From NCBI RefSeq assembly GCF_022788655.1, contig NZ_CP084953.1, positions 186,001 to 250,000 of the forward strand: a stretch of DNA of 64,000 nt. The letters run 5' to 3'. Below, piece after piece: positions 1 through 8,193 of this stretch (position 1 is its first letter; the number at the start of each line of letters is the position of its first letter). This DNA is from Sulfitobacter indolifex. Its GTDB lineage: Bacteria > Pseudomonadota > Alphaproteobacteria > Rhodobacterales > Rhodobacteraceae. A model generated the notes under the pieces. That model searched no databases. It was not told where the DNA came from and worked only from the letters and a program-made list of their open reading frames with translations. Position numbers and translations under genes: made by a program.

Positions 1-2796
1 GTTATTGGCCTCACGTCAGACACAGGGATCGGGGCTGGCACAACCATTTGGCTGGATACCGACCTAAACCGGTCTACAGGTCATCAGATCTGGGGCTTTG
101 CGGGCGGAGCGGAATACAACATTGAGATCGCTCAAGACGGGACTGCAGCTCTCTATACAGGAGGGGCCGGCGAGGTGTTCGTCGCAACCCTCGATATCCG
201 CTATGCCGAAGGTGGACGCTCAGCTGAAATTGCCTTGCCGCGCAGTTTTGCCAGCTTTGAGACCCAAATCCGCATATTTTCCGACATCAATAACTCTGTG
301 TACCTTCCAGGGGACTATGCAAACGGAAATCTAATTGCCGGCACGCCCGCCAGTTTCCCAGGTACGCCTGATGTTCGCGTGGGCATTGTCTATTCAGAAA
401 CAACGGCTGCGAACTACTTCAACATTACGAATTATGGTCAATTGATCATGTCCGCCCAAAACCAGGCCATGCAATCAGGCATCCCCTTCGATCTTTTGGA
501 CGAAACCGCCCTGACCGATGCAGCACTCCTAGCGCAATATGATGCTTTGGTCTTCCCCAGCTTTGCCAATGTCCGCGCAGATCAGCTTGATGAGATCACC
601 CAGGCGTTAAGCCTTGCTGCACAAAGCGGCACTGGCCTGATCGCTGCAGGCAATTTCATGACCAATGACGAGACCGGTGCTGCGCTGGCCGGAAACTCCT
701 ACGCACGGATGCAATCTCTTCTAGGGGTCACCCTCGAGGGGTTTGGCTCGACACAAGGGGTTGAAGTGGTCGCAGGAGATGCAAGCCATTCAATACTGGA
801 GGGCTATACCGCAGGCGCCTCGATCGACCACTATGAGACATTGACCTCATATCTGCACTTTAAAGACGTCACGGGAACTGCCGAAGTCTTGTTTGATCAA
901 GTTCTCACACAAAACGGTGTCCAAATCTCAGAAGAAGCCGTTATTGCCACAGATCTCAACAACAACCGCAATGTTCATTTCGCCACAGACGCGGTCATTG
1001 GCAACTCCAATATCTTGCACGAAGCCATAGACTGGGTTGCCAAAGATGATCCGGGCACGGCAGGTATCGGACTGCAAATGTCACGCGGCTCATCCCTCTT
1101 CTATTCGCGCAACGACATGGACCAAAGCCAAGAATACTATGACGTGGCTGTGTTGGATGAAGGCATCTACGATCGTCTCGTACCGATTTTGGCGGACTGG
1201 AAAGAGCGATATGATTTCGTGGGGTCTTATTACATAAATGTTGGGGCAAACCCGCCAGATCAACAGACCGATTGGTCCGTCTCTCTGCCCTACTACAATG
1301 CGATCCTATCCATGGGGAATGAGATCGGCACACACAGCTACACGCACCCAGAAGACACGAACCTTTTGAGGGGCGACACCCCTGAGCTGCTGGACTTGCT
1401 CGCGCGCATCGATCCGCGCGATCCTGATAGCCTCAATCCTTGGGAGTTATCCGTGTCAGAACAGGAAGTACTGAACAACTCCTTCCGCTTCCAGTTCGAG
1501 ACCTCTACGCTCGAAATCGCCCAAAGGCTTGGTATCGACATCACGGGGGCGGCTGTGCCAGGTGCTCCCGAAACGCTTGATACGTCGCTCGAGATTATCC
1601 GATTTTTTGACTACCTGTCGGGGGGGTATTCTGGCGAGGGTGCCGGCTACCCAGGCGCCTTTGGGTACCTCACTCCTGACCAAAAAACAGTGTATCTTGC
1701 GCCAAACATGAGTTTCGATTTTTCTCTGCTCGACTTTCAAAACCTCTCCTTGGAAGAGGCCGCGGCCGTTTGGGCCGCCGAACTTTTAGACATCACCAAC
1801 AATGCCGACACTCCTATCATTGCTTTCCCATGGCATGATTACGGGCCGACCGAATGGTCATTTGATAATGAATCCTCATCCTACACTTTTGAGCTGTTTG
1901 ATGAGTTCCTTGCCTTGGCACATGCATCCGGAACCGAGTTCGTAACGGGCCAAGATCTCGCTGAACGCATTAAGACATTTGAAGCCAGCGAGCTCACACT
2001 CAACCGGACAGATAACAGCATAACGGCGCAGATAATTTCCGGTGATGCCGCGGGACGTTTTGCGCTCGATGTCGGCGAACAAATCAGCGCGGTCTCTGGC
2101 TGGTATGCATGGGAAGGGACCCAAGTCTTTCTGCCGCAGGGCGGTGGGCAGTTTGAGATTACCCTAGGGGGAGCGGTCGAAGATGTAACGCGTCTGACCG
2201 CGCTTCCGGACCGATCAGAATTGGTGTCGCTCAGCGGTGATGGGCGTAATCTTCTCGCTGAAATCATAGGCGGGGGTGATCTGTCTCTCAATCTTAGCGC
2301 GGATTGGGGGGATGGAAATGTCATTATCCGCGGTGCGCTCACGGCCCACCAAGTGACGTCTGAGGGGATGATGCTTGTGTTGGGAGAGGGGCTGAACGTG
2401 CTGTCGGTGGACTATGTCGAGGGCAGCACAGCAGGTACATCCGCCAATGAGATTATGATGGGTGGCTCTGCGGATGATACGCTTATCAGTCAGGGCGGCG
2501 CGGATGTACTACTGGGCGGCGCAGGAGAGGATGTATTCGTCCTTAAAATGGAGTCCGCTGGCACGACAGTTTTGGATTTCGACCCCCTTGCGGAAATTTT
2601 TGTATTGGATTGGCGCTCTGATGCAGCCGCATCCCCTTGGCAAACCCAAGAAGACATTCTGAACGCATTTGTAGATTACGATACAGGGACAAGACTGACC
2701 TTCGGAGACGGTTATCTTGTCGATCTTGTGGGTCTTGAGCGTGCCCAGCTCGCTACGCAAAATTTCCAGTTCAATGATGGATCATGGATGCTGTGA
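1..2796 (+). CDS. PelA-type polysaccharide deacetylase with C-terminal RTX repeats (5' end outside window)
   Basis: The frame is open from base 1, so the N-terminus lies outside the window. The visible 931 codons show a class I amidotransferase-like/Rossmann segment (about codons 120-245), then a NodB-type deacetylase. Its metal motif DMD is at 1114-1122 and HSYTH at 1333-1347, matching the DxD and HxxxH pattern of PelA-family deacetylases. A conserved-looking WHDYGP follows near 1831. The C-terminus carries RTX nonapeptides (GGSADDTL, LLGGAGEDVF), which implies calcium binding and type I secretion. In Pseudomonas the Pel hydrolase and deacetylase are one periplasmic protein; here the hydrolase is a separate gene (3955-4911). 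Inferred role: partial de-N-acetylation of Pel-like polysaccharide outside the cell. The deacetylase family call is firm; the secretion route is inferred. Confidence 0.85.
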   Translation, partial: VIGLTSDTGIGAGTTIWLDTDLNRSTGHQIWGFAGGAEYNIEIAQDGTAALYTGGAGEVFVATLDIRYAEGGRSAEIALPRSFASFETQIRIFSDINNSVYLPGDYANGNLIAGTPASFPGTPDVRVGIVYSETTAANYFNITNYGQLIMSAQNQAMQSGIPFDLLDETALTDAALLAQYDALVFPSFANVRADQLDEITQALSLAAQSGTGLIAAGNFMTNDETGAALAGNSYARMQSLLGVTLEGFGSTQGVEVVAGDASHSILEGYTAGASIDHYETLTSYLHFKDVTGTAEVLFDQVLTQNGVQISEEAVIATDLNNNRNVHFATDAVIGNSNILHEAIDWVAKDDPGTAGIGLQMSRGSSLFYSRNDMDQSQEYYDVAVLDEGIYDRLVPILADWKERYDFVGSYYINVGANPPDQQTDWSVSLPYYNAILSMGNEIGTHSYTHPEDTNLLRGDTPELLDLLARIDPRDPDSLNPWELSVSEQEVLNNSFRFQFETSTLEIAQRLGIDITGAAVPGAPETLDTSLEIIRFFDYLSGGYSGEGAGYPGAFGYLTPDQKTVYLAPNMSFDFSLLDFQNLSLEEAAAVWAAELLDITNNADTPIIAFPWHDYGPTEWSFDNESSSYTFELFDEFLALAHASGTEFVTGQDLAERIKTFEASELTLNRTDNSITAQIISGDAAGRFALDVGEQISAVSGWYAWEGTQVFLPQGGGQFEITLGGAVEDVTRLTALPDRSELVSLSGDGRNLLAEIIGGGDLSLNLSADWGDGNVIIRGALTAHQVTSEGMMLVLGEGLNVLSVDYVEGSTAGTSANEIMMGGSADDTLISQGGADVLLGGAGEDVFVLKMESAGTTVLDFDPLAEIFVLDWRSDAAASPWQTQEDILNAFVDYDTGTRLTFGDGYLVDLVGLERAQLATQNFQFNDGSWML

Positions 2797-2824
2797 TTAG
2801 CAGCATGTGATGAAGGAGAGCACA

Positions 2825-3958
2825 ATGAAGAGGCGCATTCTCACCACTGGTGGGGCTGGATACATCGGCTCACACACCACAGTCGAACTTTTAAAAGCAG
2901 GCCATTCGGTTGTCATTCTTGATAACTTTGAAAACTCTGACCGTGACCGGGTTGCACGAATTCCCTTGATTGCAGGCACCGCTGATGTGCGCCTGGTGGA
3001 AGGCGATGTACGCGATGCGCAGTTAATGGCGGATGTGCTAAAGCGCCACAAGATTGACGCGGTGGTGCACTTTGCTGGCAAAAAAGCTGTGGCTGAATCA
3101 GTTGCTAATCCACTGCTCTATTATCATGACAACATTACAGGTGCGGTATCCGTGCTCTCTGCGATGCGGGAGGTCGGGTGCAAAAAGCTCATCTTCTCAT
3201 CTTCAGCCACGGTCTATGGCGACACTGAGGTGCTTCCCATCTGCGAGACAGCCCCCACTTCTGTCTCTAATCCTTATGGGCGGACGAAGCTCATGATCGA
3301 GGAAATCATTGACGACACCGCGGCTTCACTGGCCGATTTTCAGGCTATTTCGTTGCGCTATTTTAATCCGGTTGGCGCCCATGCGTCCGGGCTCATTGGC
3401 GAGTGCCCCCGCGGCGTGCCGAACAATCTCTTTCCTTATATCGCCCAAGCTGCTGCAGGAATAAGAGACTACATACAAATCCATGGCAGTGACTATGAGA
3501 CCAGCGACGGCACAGGCAGCCGTGACTACATCCATGTCGTTGATCTTGCACGCGGACATGTCGCTGCGGTGGAGCATCTGTTCTCAGCCTCGGCGGATTA
3601 TACACCTCATCGCAAAGTCAACCTGGGCACGGGTCAGGGCTATACGGTGCTGCAAGTGCTTCACGCATTCTCCAAAGCTTGTGGGTTTCCAGTTCCTTAT
3701 AAGAGGGGCCCGCGTCGTCCGGGGGATGTTTCCGCCTCATTGGCAGACCCATCGCTTAGTCGTGCTTTGTTTGGCTGGAAGCCTGAGCTCGGTCTCGAAG
3801 AAATGTGTCGCGATCATTGGAATTTTCAAAAACGTGAGCGTGACAAGTCGAACAATGGTATGTGCATGCCCTCGCTCACACATCAGATCATATCCGATCA
3901 CGCAGCAGCAGCGGAAACATATCTAGCGGCGCCTGGCGGCCGAGACATCCTCAATTGA
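2825..3958 (+). CDS. galE: UDP-glucose/UDP-N-acetylglucosamine 4-epimerase
   Basis: Extended SDR epimerase that interconverts UDP-Glc(NAc) and UDP-Gal(NAc). The N-terminal NAD motif GGAGYIGS, an SSSATVYG strand and the catalytic YGRTK (YxxxK) are all present. The start chosen is the ATG at 2825, preceded by AAGGAGAG; an upstream in-frame ATG at 2807 has no comparable site. It lies 28 bp after the deacetylase gene and overlaps the next gene by 4 bp, so the three are probably co-transcribed. Pel contains partly acetylated galactosamine, so a GalE supplying UDP-GalNAc fits the locus. At 377 aa it is longer than the usual 330-340 aa; the last roughly 35 residues (after the HWNFQK segment) look like an unconserved extension that overlaps the next gene's signal region. 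Confidence 0.9.
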   Translation: MKRRILTTGGAGYIGSHTTVELLKAGHSVVILDNFENSDRDRVARIPLIAGTADVRLVEGDVRDAQLMADVLKRHKIDAVVHFAGKKAVAESVANPLLYYHDNITGAVSVLSAMREVGCKKLIFSSSATVYGDTEVLPICETAPTSVSNPYGRTKLMIEEIIDDTAASLADFQAISLRYFNPVGAHASGLIGECPRGVPNNLFPYIAQAAAGIRDYIQIHGSDYETSDGTGSRDYIHVVDLARGHVAAVEHLFSASADYTPHRKVNLGTGQGYTVLQVLHAFSKACGFPVPYKRGPRRPGDVSASLADPSLSRALFGWKPELGLEEMCRDHWNFQKRERDKSNNGMCMPSLTHQIISDHAAAAETYLAAPGGRDILN

Positions 3959-4911
3959 AAAGGTTTCTCGGCATGTTTGTTGCCGCAGCAGCTTCGCTGA
4001 CCTCTCTGCCTGGCCTCGCCTGCACAGAGCCGGCTGATAGCAGAGCCCTGCGCCTCACTTCGGCGCTCAAATCCGGTTATGGCGTTCAATATTGGGGGGC
4101 TTCGTTCCAAGCGGAAACACTGGCACAGGCGCCGCATGGTCTCTTGATCATCGAGGCGACAAAAATCGGCGCAGCTGATACGTCGGATGGGCGTGAAGTT
4201 ACCTTCACCGCAGAGGAAATGGAGCGGATACGCCGTCAGGGCGAGCGGCCCGTATTGGCCTATCTGAACCTCACGGAGGTAGAGCCTTGGCGCGATTACT
4301 GGCCTGAAGACGGAAAAACGCCCCCGTGGCTTGGGCCAGAGACATCGACCGGTGACAAGCTCGCTGCGTTCTGGCGGAGCGAATGGCGAAAAATACTTCG
4401 GCAGCGTGTCATCCGCTTGATGAACACTGGCGTCGACGGTCTTTTTCTTGATGACGCGCTGAATTACTTTGTGGCGGGCTCTTTGAAAGACAAAGCGCCA
4501 GACATGCCGTCAGATGTGCCCGCGGCAGCTGAGGTCATGCTATCTCTCGTTCAAGAAATAGCAGCCGAAGCGCGGACAGTGCGCTGTAACGCTCTGATTA
4601 TTGTCAATAATGGCGTGTTTGTAGGCCGAGATGCCGGGTCGAAAAGCCGAGCTGCATTCAACACGTATCGTGCTGCGATCGACGGCATTATGATCGAAGA
4701 TGGATTTGGCGGCGCAGATACCCCTGTTTTGCATACAGCCTTGCAAGAAGACTACATTGCCGAAGGCATTCCGGTTCTCTCACTGGACTTCGCCGCGAAG
4801 GCACAAGCCGAAGACATGGTGAATAGAGCGCACGTCAAAGGGTATGCGCCCTATATTGTTCTGGATGGCAGTTTCTCTTCACTTGCACCGCCTGTCCCCA
4901 GTGCTCCTTAA
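3955..4911 (+). CDS. Exported Pel-type glycoside hydrolase (stand-alone PelA N-terminal domain)
   Basis: 318-aa protein of the endo-alpha-1,4-polygalactosaminidase/PelA hydrolase fold (GH114/GH166-like TIM barrel). Visible signatures are YGVQYWGA near the start, GERPVLAYLNL, and GVDGLFLDDALNYF with acidic residues at the barrel end. The best start is the TTG at 3955. It overlaps the galE stop as TTGA and gives a clean signal peptide (Lys-Arg, a hydrophobic stretch, then GLAC). Starting instead at the ATG at 3973 would lose the basic n-region. The Cys after GLA could suggest a lipoprotein, but the -3 residue is not typical. Inferred role: trimming or releasing the Pel-like polymer in the periplasm. 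It forms an operon with galE and the RTX deacetylase. Confidence 0.8.
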   Translation: MKRFLGMFVAAAASLTSLPGLACTEPADSRALRLTSALKSGYGVQYWGASFQAETLAQAPHGLLIIEATKIGAADTSDGREVTFTAEEMERIRRQGERPVLAYLNLTEVEPWRDYWPEDGKTPPWLGPETSTGDKLAAFWRSEWRKILRQRVIRLMNTGVDGLFLDDALNYFVAGSLKDKAPDMPSDVPAAAEVMLSLVQEIAAEARTVRCNALIIVNNGVFVGRDAGSKSRAAFNTYRAAIDGIMIEDGFGGADTPVLHTALQEDYIAEGIPVLSLDFAAKAQAEDMVNRAHVKGYAPYIVLDGSFSSLAPPVPSAP

Positions 4912-4950
4912 CCTCGAGCTCACTGGTTATTGAGAAGCGTCCCGCGGCGC

Positions 4951-5135
4951 CGGAGAAGACCTGCTTTGCAACAGGCCCTTAAGGGTCAAGCGCATCGCCC
5001 GACAGTTCCTGCAAACGGTCAAAATACTCCGTACCCTGCAGCCTTCGCGCGAGAGCAGGCCATAGCCTCTGGTCATGTGGCGTTTGCACGCCCCGCTGCA
5101 GAGCAACAAACGCTTCATCTGGTCGCTGCCGTGTC
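4951..5135 (-). repeat. Direct repeat copy A: degenerate duplicate of the pelB-like 3' end
   Basis: 185 bp that align without gaps to 6927-7111 (offset 1976), with 14 mismatches counted by eye. Read on the minus strand it still encodes the last about 50 residues of the TPR protein, ending ELSGDALDP then stop. It carries non-synonymous changes (for example Gln to Arg and Leu to Pro) and no upstream gene. It is therefore a decayed partial duplicate. With copy B it brackets the RES/Xre toxin-antitoxin module. Confidence 0.9.
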
Positions 5136-5205
5136 CTCCTTAACGTGTTCTATATGGGTACATTTTAGAGCATTGGAGGCCGTAGGGGTATCTTTTGATG
5201 ATACC

Positions 5206-5703
5206 TTAGACGTGCAGCCGAGGATCCAAGGCGAAGGGCTCTTGCTGGATATCATCAAACCGATCTTTAGCTTTCTCTGCATCGAACATCAGATTCCAAC
5301 TATGCCGACTGACCGTCGACGGGATCAGTACAAAAATATGATCTTTCAGCAGCTCATCGCCGAACGATTTCTGTCCCGGTCCATGTGCACCCGGAACCAG
5401 CCAATTAGAATTCGGAATATCGCTCACGTCTAGAACATGAACGTCATTAAGATCGATAACGCGAGCTGATGTCAGAGTGTGTGGAGCAGTATCAAGTGCC
5501 TTGAAACCTTTGTGCACAGCAACTTCAAGGATTGCTGTGGAGGGATCTACTGCGCAGTAAACTGCTCGCACGCCCACAGAATTCCAGCGGCCCCCGACCT
5601 GAAACGAACCTTCACCCGATGACCAAGTGGGAGCATGTCGTTTTTGATCAAGTCGCCAGAACCGCAATTCTCCAGAACCGATTGGAGATGGAAGCGGGGT
5701 CAC
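5206..5703 (-). CDS. RES-domain toxin
   Basis: 165-aa RES family protein. RES toxins of RES/Xre modules degrade or ADP-ribosylate using NAD+ and arrest growth. The family's conserved Arg, Glu and Ser appear in the expected order: GGRWN near residue 38, the ILEVAVH glutamate near residue 60, and SRHSWN near residue 133. It begins 4 bp inside the antitoxin gene (ATGA overlap), so translation is coupled. The pair is an island between the hydrolase gene and the pelB-like gene, flanked by direct repeats, which indicates insertion. Confidence 0.9.
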   Translation of the reverse strand: MTPLPSPIGSGELRFWRLDQKRHAPTWSSGEGSFQVGGRWNSVGVRAVYCAVDPSTAILEVAVHKGFKALDTAPHTLTSARVIDLNDVHVLDVSDIPNSNWLVPGAHGPGQKSFGDELLKDHIFVLIPSTVSRHSWNLMFDAEKAKDRFDDIQQEPFALDPRLHV

Positions 5704-6257
5704 GTATAAACTCCGTACTCCAGCCTGGTAAGGTAGTTCTCTACGGCTTCAGCTCCGGCCGTCGTAGATAGAAGATCAATTGGGCGCCGGTTATCGAGGC
5801 CAAAAGCAGGCTCTAGCATCCAGTTTTCTGCTGTTTCTTGGTCGCCTAAAACACTAATTGCTTGAGCTAGAATTTCAGCAAACTGCCATGCTCTGCTACT
5901 TTGCTCAGTTGACAGGCGATCAACCTTCGAACTTGCTTTCTTACGCTGAAGCGTACGCAAACTCATGCCTATAGCTTTCGCTAGCGCATCACCGGTTGAG
6001 AGTACTGAGACGCTCTCAACCAGGTGGATTAAGGCATCTGCTGAGAAGCCTTTCATTATCTCATCGTGAGCTTCCAGCGAGTTTTTAACCACATCTGCGA
6101 ATATGTCGGCGCCACCCAACAGATGATAGGCTCCAAAAGTCTCATTTAAATTGAGGTGAACCCGGTTCTCAGTATCCAGAACATGCGCCTTAACCTTAGC
6201 CGATCTTGGTGGTGCTCGACGCTTACCGCCGAGGCCGGATGAAGCTGTTGCAGTCAT
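5700..6257 (-). CDS. Xre/MbcA/ParS-type antitoxin
   Basis: 185-aa antitoxin with a central HTH-like segment (AKAIGMSLRTLQRKK) and a C-terminal DUF2384/MbcA-ParS domain (AENWML, IDLL, then LTRLEYGVYT at the end). The start is the ATG at 6257, preceded by AAGGAGAG at good spacing; a longer reading from 6311 would run through the promoter palindrome. It neutralises the RES toxin encoded immediately downstream and probably represses its own promoter through the 10-bp inverted repeat at 6278-6308. Confidence 0.9.
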   Translation of the reverse strand: MTATASSGLGGKRRAPPRSAKVKAHVLDTENRVHLNLNETFGAYHLLGGADIFADVVKNSLEAHDEIMKGFSADALIHLVESVSVLSTGDALAKAIGMSLRTLQRKKASSKVDRLSTEQSSRAWQFAEILAQAISVLGDQETAENWMLEPAFGLDNRRPIDLLSTTAGAEAVENYLTRLEYGVYT

Positions 6258-6277
6258 GAAAGCTCTCCTTTGATCGC

Positions 6278-6308
6278 GCCACGTGTCGCATATAATGTGA
6301 CACGTGGC
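6278..6308 (-). promoter_or_regulatory. Palindromic operator/promoter of the RES/Xre module
   Basis: Perfect 10-bp arms, GCCACGTGTC (6278-6287) and GACACGTGGC (6299-6308), separated by 11 bp. On the minus strand the spacer contains an AT-rich TTATAT-like -10 element. The site ends about 20 bp upstream of the antitoxin ATG, the expected place for autorepression by an Xre antitoxin. Operator function is inferred. Confidence 0.7.
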
Positions 6309-6456
6309 CATAGGATATCAAGAGCGATCACTCAAGCGCGAACGCATCCAGATTCCCGAGGCCTTGAGTGGCACCAACCGCCTCTTGGGGGCGGGCTCGT
6401 CCCCATTGAGGAAATCCGAACGATTGAAGGGACGGAAAACTGTTTCATTGAAAGCT

Positions 6457-6708
6457 TTACAGGCGTTGAGAAGCTCTGATGCCCTTATCCAAGGCCACCT
6501 TGCGATCCAACGGCTTACTACCGTCCGGGGTCATCCTTACGATGCTTGCTTCCTTAAGTTCAGCGGCGTCGATTACGCCGCGTGCATAGAAGCTCATATC
6601 CATGCCAAAGTTGACGTTATCTTGGGTCGCGTCAAAAAAACCAGTCATATTCAGGCGGAATGCTGACCGCCAAGACCGGTACTTGGAGAAAGTTACAGGC
6701 TTCCGCAA
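6457..6708 (-). CDS. Small hypothetical protein, uncertain
   Basis: 83-codon frame upstream of the toxin-antitoxin operator, on the same strand. The middle part (FDATQDNVNFGMDMSF, then AAELKEASIVRM) has a protein-like composition, but I recognise no family and see no strong ribosome binding site. It may be a remnant of DNA that arrived with the toxin-antitoxin module. Confidence 0.25.
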   Translation of the reverse strand: MRKPVTFSKYRSWRSAFRLNMTGFFDATQDNVNFGMDMSFYARGVIDAAELKEASIVRMTPDGSKPLDRKVALDKGIRASQRL

Positions 6709-6926
6709 TCCATTGCCAACGAATAGAGCGGCTGGACATAAAACTCACCATCCTGTCACGCGGAGCCTTGTCTTATGCAAATCTTGGTTCCTGAGACAAA
6801 AGGGAGCCAATACCCAGCACTGCAAACTGTGGGGCAGTGGCGGGGGTGGCGTCGTGCGGAGCTTGATCTTTTAGGACCGCGGTCGAGTTTGACGACCCCC
6901 GTCTTTTCTAAGGACCTGAACGAATA

Positions 6927-7111
6927 CGGAGAAGACCGGCTTTGCAACAGGCTCTTAAGGATCAAGCGCATCGCCCGACAGTTCCTGCAAACGGTCAAAA
7001 TACTCCGTACCCTGCAGCCTTCGCGCGAGGGCAAGCCATAGCGTCTGGTCATGGAGCGTTTGTACACCCTGCTGCAAAGCAACAAATGCCTCATCTGGTC
7101 GCTGCCGTGTC
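6927..7111 (-). repeat. Direct repeat copy B: authentic 3' end of the pelB-like gene
   Basis: Partner of 4951-5135. It covers the last about 50 codons, the stop (6955) and 28 bp beyond it. Blocks of up to 60 bp are identical between copies. Recombination between the two would delete the toxin-antitoxin module precisely. Confidence 0.9.
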
Positions 7112-8193
7112 AGCGCCCATGCTGCGTCCACCAGAGGGGCTTTCTCAAGATACTCAGGCGTCAACCAAAGCTGATAAGGCAAGAGCGCGCCCTCGCCATC
7201 GTATCGTATGAGAGGCAAAAACACGTTCTTTGGTGGTTGTTCCTGTACCGGCATTTGCTGCAACAGATGTTTGAGAGGGCCAATGTCACCACTTCTATCG
7301 GCGTAAAGTATAACGGCCTCCCAGCCCTCGGTTGTCACCGAGCCGAAGGTCACCCAAGGCTGGATCATCAAGCGCGCAGCGTCGTAAAGCCTCACTTCCG
7401 TAAATGCTTTTGTTAAAAGAGCTCTGGCATCCGGCACTTGAGAGACCACGGCTGCAGCGAATGTCTTTGCGAGACGTGGCCGCGCCGTCATCACCTTGGC
7501 AATAGACATCATCATGGCTGGCCCATCTGGCTCTGAGAGTACAATGGGGGTCGCTTGGATCAACAGATCGGGCTGCTCTGCGCTCAGGGCAATCGCAGCA
7601 AAGCGTTCTGCTAAAGCTGACCTATTCTGTCCTGGCAATAGCAAAGCGGAATGCGCCACATCCAATGCTTGCGAAATCGCACCATCCGCCGCCATGAGAT
7701 CAACCAACCGGATGCGCTCTGAAGCCGTCAGCTTCGTCAATGGGACCGTGGAGAGGACTGTGCGTTCTGCGGCGCTATCGCCAAGTCGGCGATAGGTATC
7801 CGCTAACTTCTGGCGCTGGTTGTCGTTTGGCGAAAGGCTTTGAGCAGCGGCAAGGTAATTTGCTCCCTGTCGTAGATTGCCGGCGCGAAACGCAAGATCG
7901 GCACGGGCAGTTGCAATACTGGCTGTGGGTCCGGTGCGCGCTGTGAGGTCTGCCAACAATCTATCGGCCAATGCGCCGTTGCCTGTGGCGGCCGTCAACT
8001 CTGCTTGCCGAAAAGCAAGAGGCGGTGAAAGAGGGTCTTTTGCTGCATTGAGCAAGCTCAGCGCCTGGGTTTCAGACAATGAGGTCAGTTGTGCCTCTTG
8101 ATCCAGTTCCCCCTTGGGCACCAGAAAAAAAGCAGCACCGACCCCAAAGACCACAAACAAAACAAGGGGCAATACGATGTCACGGTCCCGCAT
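6955..8193 (-). CDS. PelB-like TPR protein of the Pel locus
   Basis: 412 aa with an N-terminal membrane anchor (LPLVLFVVFGVGAAFFLV) followed by helical TPR-type repeats rich in Ala and Leu (AATGNGALADRLLADL, LRQGANYLAAAQSL, and the closing DEAFVALQQGV). The ATG at 8193 shares a base with the TGA of the upstream gene (TGATG). Pseudomonas PelB is about 1200 aa with a TPR domain plus an outer-membrane barrel; this protein has no room for a barrel. It would supply only the periplasmic TPR function, with export provided by the Wza/ExoF-like protein at 10145. The PelB assignment rests on context and TPR character. Confidence 0.6.
   Translation of the reverse strand: MRDRDIVLPLVLFVVFGVGAAFFLVPKGELDQEAQLTSLSETQALSLLNAAKDPLSPPLAFRQAELTAATGNGALADRLLADLTARTGPTASIATARADLAFRAGNLRQGANYLAAAQSLSPNDNQRQKLADTYRRLGDSAAERTVLSTVPLTKLTASERIRLVDLMAADGAISQALDVAHSALLLPGQNRSALAERFAAIALSAEQPDLLIQATPIVLSEPDGPAMMMSIAKVMTARPRLAKTFAAAVVSQVPDARALLTKAFTEVRLYDAARLMIQPWVTFGSVTTEGWEAVILYADRSGDIGPLKHLLQQMPVQEQPPKNVFLPLIRYDGEGALLPYQLWLTPEYLEKAPLVDAAWALTRQRPDEAFVALQQGVQTLHDQTLWLALARRLQGTEYFDRLQELSGDALDP

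Noticed and set aside
4930-5433. Plus-strand frame through repeat copy A
   Set aside because: It is antisense to the pelB-tail duplicate and the RES toxin.
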